A program made the translations under genes and the position numbers. Under the pieces are notes generated by a model, which saw nothing but the letters and a program-made list of their open reading frames with translations, had not been told where the DNA came from and ran no database searches. A stretch of 30,785 nucleotides of DNA from Pseudomonadota bacterium (GTDB taxonomy: Bacteria; Pseudomonadota; Alphaproteobacteria; Rhodospirillales; Magnetospirillaceae). Positions 12,001 through 16,299 of the stretch are shown one piece after another. The stretch covers positions 1 through 30,785 of the forward strand of contig JAEXAH010000114.1 in the NCBI GenBank assembly GCA_023458315.1, in the 5' to 3' direction. Position 1 is the first letter of the stretch. Each line of letters opens with the position of its first letter.

Positions 12001-15000
12001 AAGCCAGTCAGAAGATCGTCTTCCAGGGCATGGACGGCATCGCCTATGACACCAGTTTCGGCGATGCCGCAGACGTCGCCAGCGCCCTGTCCGCCATCTC
12101 CGCCAATGGCACCCTGGCGAACAAGGTGGTGTTCTTCACCACCGGCAGCGGCACCGACGGCTATCTCTACGTCAAGGGAACCGGCAGCGGCGCCAGCTTC
12201 GACGGCACCCTGATCAAGCTGCCCGGTCAGGCGACGGCGCCCGCGCAATCCCAACTGGTCGGCGTGTCGCCGGAGCCGATGGTTCTGGACAGCACCGACA
12301 ATTCGGAAAACCTGTACGGTTCCGAAACCCAGATCATCGATGGTGGGCTGGGCAACGACACCCTGTACACCTATGAGGGCGCCGACACGCTGATCGGCGG
12401 CGCCGGGGCCGACAAGCTGGCGGGCGGCGACGGCCGCGACGTCTTCGTCTATACCAGCAAGACCGAATCCACGGCCGCTGACATGGATCGGATCATGGAT
12501 TTCGACGGCAGCCAGGACCTGATCCGCTTCGCCGGCATGTCGGGCATGAGCTATTCCGGCACGGCGACGCCCATCGGCAACGCCTCGACCCTGGCGTCGG
12601 CCATTTCCGGCCTGACCGTCCCCGATCAGGTGGTGTTCTTCACCTTCCAGGGCGACGGCTATGTCTACGTCAAGGGCGCGGGCAGCGGCGGAACCGATTT
12701 CGACGGCACCCTGATCCGGCTGGTGGGCGTGACCACGCCGCCGCCCCTGGGCAGCATCCATACCGGCACCGCGCTGTACCTGGGCAACGCCCTGCCCAAC
12801 ACCCTGTTCGGCGACGCGACCCCGGACACGCTGATCGGTCAGGATGGCGCCGACACGCTGGTCGGCGGCAACGGCGTCAACACGCTGATCGGCGGCGCGG
12901 GCGACGATTACATGGAAGGTGGCGCGAGCAGCGACACCTTCGTCACCGGCCACGATTCCGACCTGATCGTCGGCGGTGGCGGCAGCGACACCCTGGTCAT
13001 CGCCCAGAACAATCAGGTTCACGGCATCAGCCGTAGCGGCGACGATCTGGTGATCGAGTCGTTCAACGGCACCACCACCGTGCGCGACCAGTTCGCGGCG
13101 ACGCCCAATGGCGTCACGACCCTAAAGATGAGCCTGGCCGACCAATATGGCGGCATGAACACCTATACCGTCACCACCACCGCCACCGCCGCCAGCGACC
13201 TGATGGCCGGCAGCGGCACCTCGGCCAGTCTGAACGGCGGCAACGGCAACGACATCCTGCTGGGCACCACCGGCATCGACACGCTGTTCGGCGGCGCGGG
13301 CATGGATTTCCTGAACGGCGGCGGCGGGGCCGACATCCTGGTCGGCGGCATGGAGGGCGACCACCTGACCGGCGGCGACGGCGCCGACCAGTTCCGCTTC
13401 TACAGCGCCGCCAATTCCAGCCTGGGCGAATGGGACGTGATCACCGATTTCACCCCCGGAATCGACCGGCTGGATCTGGTCGGCCTGGGCGGGGTGTCGG
13501 GGCTGACGCTGCGCAACGTCAGCGGCTTCCAGCCCAACGAGACGGCGATCCTGTCCAACATCGCCCTGAACGGGGCGGTTCCGGCCAACAGCATCTGCAC
13601 CTGGACCTGGGACGGAAACACCTATGTCTACGTCAAGGCATCCGGCACGCCCATGGATTCCTTCTTCGTCGAGCTGCGCGGCACCACCGCGGCGCTGAGC
13701 AGCAGCGACATCCTGCAATTGCAGACCGTGACCGGCAGCGGCACCGCCAAGGCGTGGGACGGCGGCGGCGGCGGCGACCAATCGTGGACCCTGGCGGCCA
13801 ATTGGGGCGCCGACACCCTGCCCGATTCCAATTCGGACGTGACCATCGGCGGCGCCGCGGTCGCCTATGCCGGGGCGGATTCCTATATCCGCAGCCTGAC
13901 GGCCACCGGCACCGCGTTGAGCATCAGCGCGGGCGGCCTGTCGCTGTCCAAGGCCAGCACCATGGACGCCGCCAGTTCGCTGACCGTCGGCGGCAGCGGC
14001 AAGATCGGCGGCAGCGGCAAATTGTCGCTGGGCGGCAGCCTGAACTGGTCGGGCGGCACCCTGGCCAGCGGCCAGGGCGTGTGGGTGGCGGGCGCCGCCA
14101 CCATCAGCGGCGCCCCCAGCCACATCCTGGGCAGCGTGCTGGCGCTGGCGGGCAATTCGACCCTGTCCGACGCCACCATCGCCGGCAGCGGCGAGTTGCT
14201 GAACGCCGGAACCCTGACCGTGACCGCCTCGGCCTCGGTGTTGACCGGCTTCGCCAACAGCGGACAATTGAAGATCGCCAGCGACGCCACCCACACCGCC
14301 GTCACCCTGACGGCAGGCGGCGACCTGATGAACATGGGCACCATCACCCTGGACGCCCGCAACGGCACCGCCGACAGCGTCACCCTGGCCCTGACCGCCG
14401 GTTCGTCGCTGTTCCTGGGCGAAAACAGCAATCTGGTCGCGGCGGCCGATGGCGGCGCCAGCCACCGGGTGGAAGGACGCATCGATCTGGTGGGCGGCAC
14501 CATCACCGCCAACGATTCCCTGACGCTGGACACCCAGGGCGACGACCTGTTCGTCGCCGGGGGCACCTTGTGGGCGGGGACGGCCAAGACCCTGACCGTG
14601 GACCTGACCGACGGCGGCAAACTGGACCTGGAGGGCACGCTGCTGCTGGACGGCAACGGCACCGTGGCGTTCAACGGCGTCAACAACGCCCTGTGGTCAC
14701 ATGGCGGGCTGTTCATCGACAACAGCACCCAGGCGACGCTGGACAGCGGCGTGATGCTGGGCGACGCCTTCACCCTGTCCATGTCGGTGGGCGACGGCGG
14801 CACCGCCCATCTCAGCGTCAACGGCACCCTGGCCCTGGGTGGCACCTTCACCACCGTGCTGAACGGCGAGGTGACGGACGGCACCACCTACAATCTGGTG
14901 AATTACACCAGCGTCGCCGGTCACTTCGCCGAACTGGCCGGACTGGACGACGTGGGGGCGGACCTGCTGCTCGACCCCATCCTGGGCGGCGGCGCCTTCA

Positions 15001-15572
15001 GCCTGACCGGCCGTGCCGTCACCGCATCCGGCACCGCCGGGGCCGACACCATAACCGGCAGCGACGCAGCGGATTATCTGCTGCTGGGCGCGGGCAACGA
15101 CATCGCCCATGTGGGCGCGGGCAACGACGTGGTGTTCGGACAGGCGGGCAACGACGTCATCGGCATCACCGGCACCAACTTCCACCTGCTGGACGGCGGC
15201 GACGGCACCGACACCCTGCGCTACGAGGGCGCCCCCGGCACCACGCTGGACCTGCGCGCCATCGCCGGTTTCGTGCAGAACTTCGAGAAAATCGACCTGG
15301 GCGCCACCGGCGTGCACAACCTGCTGATCAGCCGCGACACGGTACTGGGCATGACCGGCAACGACTACAACGCCCTGACCAGCACCGGCAACACCATGGT
15401 GATCAGCGGCACCGCCGACGACAACCTGGCCCTGAGCGGCGCCACCTGGACGCTGAGCGCGTCCGGCGCCAACATCGGGGACGGCAACAGCTACAGCGTC
15501 TACACCTCGACCGAGGACGACAAGACCGTCACCGTCTATGTGGACAACACCATCAACACCAGTCAGGCATAA
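1..15572 (+). CDS. Giant RTX-type secreted adhesin with LamG-like and cadherin-like repeats (5' truncated)
   Basis: The reading frame is open from base 3 to the TAA at 15570-15572, at least 5,189 codons, so the true start lies outside the window. A GTG at 117 is only an internal in-frame codon. The order of parts is: an Ala-rich helical stretch (to ~1740); Ig/cadherin-like repeats with VNDAPV signatures; seven LamG-like jelly-roll domains (~2974-9810); RTX nonapeptides of the GGxGxD type (~10180-13395) alternating with a ~110-residue module; a Gly/Thr/Ser-rich beta-solenoid-like stretch (~13740-15030); and a last RTX block with a C-terminus typical of large RTX adhesins. No cell-wall anchor or autotransporter barrel is seen. 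Proteins of this build are normally exported by a type I secretion system and act in surface attachment or cell-cell contact, with Ca2+ stiffening the RTX part. No type I exporter can be assigned to it here. The ligand is unknown. Cysteines are very few, as expected for a secreted giant protein. Confidence 0.93.
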   Translation, partial: AQAADTQAATYKAAAEAGGSASAVAAAAQAAADAAKTAVSQATIATQQAAQAAQQVQALATYQNSMDSAVATATTAVKSAIETVNWATALYNAVSSRDAAQLAVNSSASATDATDNKTAMAADLASLTAATGKWGQLSAWNTSHAASTADKEAAATIAAAYNRALAAKDKMTAASNDANTQTATAQAQLELAQSKTAAALSATSLSEALRLTAEAQNAAAEAQRLAAIVANDKAQADNAKAIIEKAFADAQTAVATLAVATQMQTYAGTAQARLADVQSDHAQVVKDLGIAQTKAAAVAAQVTSGSIDLGTAEIAKNAALGAVSDAATQKAEAQSAYALAKAAADSATSYYNGLSASAKTSVVTTYYNQAVKAAADAKALLDDASLKLAAAQGAATAATTDYNALVANQANLTALYVAAIDTAATKALAAKTTADARATEAASLYTSADSAATSGLAVAAALNADMTAFGANSTVAAWQTSLTALTTAINTAVTKLAGLKAAIEAAQSDVTTAYGTVHGLDPLTNPNSGNVTTAQGSAEQASAKANLAVSLRAAMDQQIAEINDKLAQVAVLRAQFQSLANDAPVLTSTAAVTLTAIAEDVGDGAANGGVTVTSLVASRATDAETASASLGMALTGVDAASGGKWQYTNGTTWTDVPANLDAAHALLLKATDKLRFVPDANWNSQQGGHTAPTITFRAWDGNTGTAYAQVNLSAASASGGFTAYSSATLTASLPVTAVNDLPVLSGAIEKNVAEDGTVTFTAADFSARYSDVETATPASIKVLTLPANGVLKLNGVAVAANQVVAYADLSNLTFTPTANWSGGTSFQWVASDGTAFSTTTASVSMTVTAVNDAPVLSGSAPTLTAIAEDVAPAVNAGSKVSALLANCASDVDSSNLSMRVTAASTDGGSWQYSTDNGTTWTNFGSFPQDLAATAAVRFAPNPNWNSQQDGHAAPTLTFKAWDGQLESATAMTASVTVSAVNDAPTITLPGSLVFDGVNDLATSDTVSLAGNHSVEALIRTSTTGSWLGIVSSQSGQAFQHMVINGDKLVVQLSDAAGHTANAQSTIPVTDGQWHKVGYTYDSGVITIYVDGVAVGTGSDGAISLSGISAPLMVGVNRSGNSGFFNGEIDEVRVWNTPRTAAEMAASWTPLSGSESNLLANWTFSTPNSGADTTGNHPLTLGSGSAAPTPGTPGQVAILLSTMAEDSAAGAGTSVAALTGITHDIDSANLGIAITGTPTGSGVWQYSTDNGTTWSNFGTVSSSSALLLAATDKVRFVPGADYNGDATFSWRAWDQSTGTRGSKVSAELFGGSTAFSTESATATVIVTPVNDAPAVTLPTTTSSFTENGTADALFSTLTLTDVDNATLNGATITIAAPVAGDVLNFTTQNGITGSYSAGVLTLTGSASVADYQAAIRSVTFSNPSETLVNGSRSISLTVSDGALNSTPVTATVTVVGVNDAPVLLNSVHFDGSTTRMLVPQTEETAFSGAEEFTIAMRVKPEGAGILYRQGAYYGELGILTRVNADGTMEVAFDAQSTGGWDWYHTAAGTVSMDAWHQIALVKTAAGGVTLYVDGAAIPLLDTSNSVVTSLTGARLTAAQSTAPNYFGFSGDPGTPDAFKGDLAELALFDKALSAGSVATWSTGGATNLPTSDLSALQTDYVFGAGTGNLVLDVSGKVGALDLTALVGGGGTAPAWNNPAAPSITIVEDSTARGQVLAADVDSSTLAYSVKTQAAHGVVSIDAATGKWTYVPSANYNGTDSAVLRVADGQGGFAEVTLSLNVSAVNDAPVISGLGAAMVVAADGDPVDAFSGGLSMIDVDSSKFTTLTISIVNGHPGDMLDLHPIAGGGFGMDGGQLYYNDPQGNWGAHGDVIFSEDGITFIFPPGKEASAALINDLLKGTTFASLSDVGGTRTLSVTVSDNDGATSTAVDRAIEVNAPPELLVSAADLNDGVEFGRTGYAATAPGSVVSTRVDDLTVEIRFKWNAVDFAREQVLFYNGDSSGSGYGLTISNGQFTLLVGGVQSLSTGINVPDDNWHHVALVRDGGQWHLYLDGTDTGFNSEIQPNAISGGRTVIGNASELNYGFNGTIDDVAVWAEARSAAQIAVDQYGIVGTRNLDGHWNGSITSGTLADLSGNNHTLTVASSVTMTPVPASDTIDGLTLEIAFSWSGQGPAAQTLFFSGNSEIGGYGLQVRNGTFHIMTDGPAMEDTGIAVPVGGDHDVALVRDGGIWKLYLDGADQGINTIATPSDMAGGHTVIGNDDLLATAFQGSITSVALWNGGRDGTQIAADAVSISPTASGLVAHWTGNSQIGPMTDVSANAVPVSATAPFESLVGLNAIEGVATTFTLTTSEDPAATITIVTPPAHGTLTVSGHTYTYTPAAGYTGPDTFSIKTQDSLGANQTYGLEVMVKDANAAPTSSAVPAIVAPVATPVSVDLGSYFHDADSTDSLIYSASGGKPDWLHLDPETGVLSGTPPIGNNSASFTVTATDRAGLTTTQTITLSTPELSVAGINLPGSALGFDGGDSAQTKLTGMSSASGTVELWVQMANWQPGTEQYIVGNTIAQGDNNAFALGITASGLALHYGGNTQSDTLILNAATGAFTQGSWHHVAFSWQAQGPETTLALYVDGVLVDTDTTILHIAPENLADWSLGNSGPGTTPLDGMVGTVDNVRIWNDVRTPGEILGNFTVKSPAANDHLLADWRMDTMTEDGTLTDSSGNGNHLFLGSDETSPARLNPPGQALNLNGGYVELQNPVLTSLMTIEAWVKPNQLQPGDSGFVTPTDFSPIYSVGTPGTVGYLAVGYTDSGALTLRYYDNGETYNLSQSMGHLNADMWSHVAVVIGPSESGKSVALYVNGQLADTGAIPDLPVGPASQAYVGHIPGGNSLAGGLADVRVYDGVRTPGDILLDMNTRLTGDEYGLLLGLSLNQTYTNNSVTHFNVERSGDDTPAFTDAWLTGSGTIGGIKEASYGSTLTVREDTPVTTKILAVDLGSHALTYAVDAGHQPSHGSVHIQNDGTLTYRPDDNYVGNDSFTLRVTDGQGNVATRIITVDVTEVDDPVSAEPPPGTDFGALSLHGNTKVAIAGGLNTGNSALTYEAWVRYNPNITAPQTILAAGAGGTAAALTLGANGAVTFTLGGQPVSTVLDGNWGGWHHIAATAETIGGVTTMILYVDGKAATSFSGAFSYSVGGGGAALGSTASGGDYLNGKLSDVRVYTEVRSMAEIRADMAGTAVDNAALLGRWECDEENGTALADTSPGGTHGGTIVGSNFDWDDRVVAVATTGTPMSVGGLFLYDPDTLSGRDGNTPGSIRVTLSATHGTLTLDGQTAKTVSVEGTLEALNALLSTVTYLADADYAGTDSIKVVIDEKSPDLTRLDGGTIPVFVLAAPSAGHDSLVGSPGADIIDGLAGNDGIWGRQGNDTLIGGDGDDRLYGEIGDDTLIGGTGSDTLEGGDGNDLILGGAGRDTINLSGGGNDVVVYTAASESSGPNSDIIENFHATAHIRFEGMVGITYDPAYTLTNISANPPGDLPGCLSLIDTLGPDNQLYFFTADGHGFLYVKGGAYSGTLVQLSGINVAPTADQILMANIVTGTMAADSLVGTAGTDIISGLAGNDSLNGAAGNDVLMGNEGADTLTGGSGADTFQYAIHMESTTAAMDVITDFNATEGDSINVASAMGMAYGGTAYGSVQATVADTVTAILADNATADQVVYFTLGGNGYLVFHGVDSHVPANGLVIRLDGVTTAPPRSAIFGMMTQAGTSGADLLVGTADADFIGGGGGADVIRGGDGADTLVGGAGGDILTGGAGNDTFLYTAPGQANVVEIDTITDFVSGSDRIVFGDISGVGYDGVPYGAVESTLMATVANIQMDQGVNNRVVFFALAGDGYLYVKAAGNTHDGTLIRLAQVVDPPLPQDIPGVAEPMAINATGTGGAPLSGSWQGDTLTGATGQAVWGLDGDDTIVGGANGMVSGGSGADILSGDTGTLYIYGSAAESNQGQGHDSITLQASQKIVFQGMDGIAYDTSFGDAADVASALSAISANGTLANKVVFFTTGSGTDGYLYVKGTGSGASFDGTLIKLPGQATAPAQSQLVGVSPEPMVLDSTDNSENLYGSETQIIDGGLGNDTLYTYEGADTLIGGAGADKLAGGDGRDVFVYTSKTESTAADMDRIMDFDGSQDLIRFAGMSGMSYSGTATPIGNASTLASAISGLTVPDQVVFFTFQGDGYVYVKGAGSGGTDFDGTLIRLVGVTTPPPLGSIHTGTALYLGNALPNTLFGDATPDTLIGQDGADTLVGGNGVNTLIGGAGDDYMEGGASSDTFVTGHDSDLIVGGGGSDTLVIAQNNQVHGISRSGDDLVIESFNGTTTVRDQFAATPNGVTTLKMSLADQYGGMNTYTVTTTATAASDLMAGSGTSASLNGGNGNDILLGTTGIDTLFGGAGMDFLNGGGGADILVGGMEGDHLTGGDGADQFRFYSAANSSLGEWDVITDFTPGIDRLDLVGLGGVSGLTLRNVSGFQPNETAILSNIALNGAVPANSICTWTWDGNTYVYVKASGTPMDSFFVELRGTTAALSSSDILQLQTVTGSGTAKAWDGGGGGDQSWTLAANWGADTLPDSNSDVTIGGAAVAYAGADSYIRSLTATGTALSISAGGLSLSKASTMDAASSLTVGGSGKIGGSGKLSLGGSLNWSGGTLASGQGVWVAGAATISGAPSHILGSVLALAGNSTLSDATIAGSGELLNAGTLTVTASASVLTGFANSGQLKIASDATHTAVTLTAGGDLMNMGTITLDARNGTADSVTLALTAGSSLFLGENSNLVAAADGGASHRVEGRIDLVGGTITANDSLTLDTQGDDLFVAGGTLWAGTAKTLTVDLTDGGKLDLEGTLLLDGNGTVAFNGVNNALWSHGGLFIDNSTQATLDSGVMLGDAFTLSMSVGDGGTAHLSVNGTLALGGTFTTVLNGEVTDGTTYNLVNYTSVAGHFAELAGLDDVGADLLLDPILGGGAFSLTGRAVTASGTAGADTITGSDAADYLLLGAGNDIAHVGAGNDVVFGQAGNDVIGITGTNFHLLDGGDGTDTLRYEGAPGTTLDLRAIAGFVQNFEKIDLGATGVHNLLISRDTVLGMTGNDYNALTSTGNTMVISGTADDNLALSGATWTLSASGANIGDGNSYSVYTSTEDDKTVTVYVDNTINTSQA
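3..1740 (+). other. Ala-rich, probably coiled-coil stretch of the giant adhesin
   Basis: About 580 residues dominated by Ala, with regular Gln, Lys, Asp, Glu and Thr and almost no Pro or Gly. Runs such as AEAQNAAAEAQRLAA point to long amphipathic helices, quite unlike the beta-rich remainder of the protein. It may form a periplasmic or surface stalk, or retain the protein at the cell. No named domain is recognised, and the part before the window is not visible. Confidence 0.6.
1740..5370 (+). other. Ig/cadherin-like repeats of the giant adhesin
   Basis: Repeats are bounded by VNDAPV-type motifs at about 1743, 2213, 2552, 2939, 3985, 4369 and 5350, a signature of bacterial cadherin-like and VCBS/tandem-95 repeats. 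Three related modules (about 1743-2130, 2580-2900 and 3600-3900) share an AED start, a WQY...NGTTW core, an RFVP motif and an AWD ending. A 34-bp stretch is identical at 2730-2763 and 3729-3762, showing recent copying or exchange between modules. Further VCBS-like repeats lie at about 7020-7230 and 8920-9155, and a dystroglycan-type cadherin-like repeat at about 7255-7500. Confidence 0.75.
2974..9810 (+). other. Seven LamG/concanavalin A-like jelly-roll domains
   Basis: Seven segments start with an xLxFDG-like strand, carry a WHH/WHK-V-A-L-V or similar core followed by LYVDG, and end with a [VL]xx[VL]RVW/VAVW strand, an R-T/S-x-x-E/Q-I motif and a LLAxW-type strand. Approximate bounds are 2974-3550, 4399-4930, 5851-6425, 6460-6990, 7550-8190, 8218-8790 and 9211-9810. 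This matches the LamG-like (Laminin_G_3) jelly-roll fold, which often binds glycans or proteins. The third and fourth copies are tandem and closely alike; the fourth has HDVALV where the others have W-H. Binding targets cannot be read from sequence. Confidence 0.8.
10180..13710 (+). repeat. RTX nonapeptide blocks alternating with a ~110-residue module
   Basis: Blocks of GGxGxDxLx nonapeptides (for example GGDGDDRLYG and GGAGADKLAGG) occur at about 10180-10410, 10780-10925, 11270-11420, 11805-11935, 12330-12440, 12800-12990 and 13200-13395. They should form Ca2+-binding parallel beta-rolls after secretion. Between and after them, six copies of a second unit appear (about 10410-10745, 10915-11250, 11415-11740, 11935-12270, 12440-12760 and 13390-13710). 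Each copy begins DxFxY...ES, has an I-x-D/N-F strand, a VVFFT-type strand, a DGYLYVKG motif, GTLIRL, and in the first five copies a short Pro-containing linker. Confidence 0.85.
13740..15030 (+). other. Beta-solenoid-like stretch of the giant adhesin
   Basis: About 430 residues rich in Gly, Ser, Thr, Leu and Ala, with short repeating strands such as GSGKIGGSGKLSLGG and LNAGTLTVTAS. Near its end it has YNLVNYTSVAGHF, a pattern common near the end of autotransporter-like passenger repeats. It starts with a W-containing segment (DQSWTLAANW) also seen in such passengers. It lies between two RTX regions. It is probably a right-handed beta-helix, by inference from composition and periodicity. Confidence 0.5.
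15035..15572 (+). other. C-terminal RTX block and putative type I secretion signal
   Basis: A final set of RTX nonapeptides (GAGNDIAHV, GAGNDVVFG, QAGNDVIGI) is followed by LDGGDGTDTLRY, FVQNFEKIDLGATG and LLISRDTVLGM. This order is found at the C-termini of many large RTX adhesins. The last ~40 residues are polar with few charges and end in NTINTSQA. A C-terminal, uncleaved signal recognised by a type I exporter is the likely role. There is no sharp consensus to confirm it. Confidence 0.6.
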
Positions 15573-15590
15573 GGTGGACGTGGCAGGGAC

Positions 15591-16184
15591 ATGCAGCTTG
15601 ATTTGCTGAACAAACCCAGCGGGCGCACCGTCCACCTGATGCCGTCCGGTTTTACCCTGGACCTGATGGCGCCGGACGCGACCGGGCTGGCGATCGAGGA
15701 CATCGCCCAATGCCTGGCCTCGCAGCCGCGCTGGGGCGGCGCCTGCCGCCCGTGGTATTCCGTGGCCGAGCACTCGGTGATGGCGTCCCATCTGGTGCCG
15801 CCACATCTGGCCTATGACGCGCTGATGCACGATTGCGAGGAATTCGGCGGCGATTGGCCATCGTGCTGGAAGGTGCTGCTGGGCCGCGATCTGGTGAAGG
15901 AAAAGCTGCGACCCATCAAGGAGGCGCTGGCACGGTGGTTCGGTTTTCGCCTGGACGTGCCCGCCGTCAAGCAGGCCGATCTGGTCTGCATGGCCACCGA
16001 ATTGCGCGATCTGCTGCCGCCCGCCTGGATGGATTGGGGGCACCTGCCGCCGCCCCATCCGGACCGGATCGTCCCCGTCGGCCCGGACCGCGCCTATGAC
16101 CTGTTCCTGACCCGGTACGAGGAACTGAACGCCCGCCGCGCCGCCACCACCCCCACCGCCAAGGGCCGCAAGCCCCGCGCCTGA
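15591..16184 (+). CDS. HD-domain phosphohydrolase
   Basis: A 197-residue cytoplasmic protein of the HD superfamily, resembling the YfbR-like 5'-nucleotidase/phosphohydrolase group. The metal-binding set is visible: His61 in SVAEHS, His80-Asp81 in LMHDCEE and Asp130 in VKQADL. Further family features are the early IEDIAQCLA segment and GDWPSCWK, which stands where relatives usually have GDIPRPLK. Substrates in this family are usually nucleoside monophosphates; the exact one cannot be read here. It starts 18 bp after the adhesin stop, with weak purine-rich stretches (15571-15577 and 15584-15588) upstream of the ATG. Co-transcription with the adhesin is possible, but no shared function is evident. 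The C-terminal ~20 residues are a basic, Thr/Ala-rich tail. Confidence 0.82.
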   Translation: MQLDLLNKPSGRTVHLMPSGFTLDLMAPDATGLAIEDIAQCLASQPRWGGACRPWYSVAEHSVMASHLVPPHLAYDALMHDCEEFGGDWPSCWKVLLGRDLVKEKLRPIKEALARWFGFRLDVPAVKQADLVCMATELRDLLPPAWMDWGHLPPPHPDRIVPVGPDRAYDLFLTRYEELNARRAATTPTAKGRKPRA

Positions 16185-16194
16185 GCGCTTTTTT
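16177..16194 (+). terminator. Weak candidate intrinsic terminator after the HD hydrolase
   Basis: A 4-bp all-GC stem (GCGC, loop CTGA, GCGC) is followed directly by six T residues at 16189-16194, overlapping the stop codon of the phosphohydrolase gene. The stem is shorter than usual, so this is only a possible terminator. It is the only T-run found just after a gene in the window. Confidence 0.3.
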
Positions 16195-16299
16195 CAACCG
16201 GCGTTCAAGGTAGGGCGGACGCGTCACTGCCATGGTTGCCGCGCGTTTTCGATGGCGCTATTGCTTGGCGATCCCCTTGCGGTTGCCGGATTTCGAGGA

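Noticed and set aside
4098..13022. A 2,974-codon open frame on the minus strand, antisense to the adhesin
   Set aside because: It encodes Gly/Ala/Asp/Val/His/Arg-rich sequence with no recognisable domain and lies wholly under a gene with clear LamG and RTX domains. Strong GC-ending codon bias keeps the antisense frame free of stops.
10180..13400. Regular DNA repeats resembling a CRISPR array
   Set aside because: The periodicity comes from in-frame GGxGxD nonapeptide codons; there are no constant repeats with unique spacers.
13430..15601. A 723-codon + strand frame in the 3' part of the adhesin
   Set aside because: Arg/His/Gln/Gly-rich out-of-frame reading of the RTX and solenoid regions.
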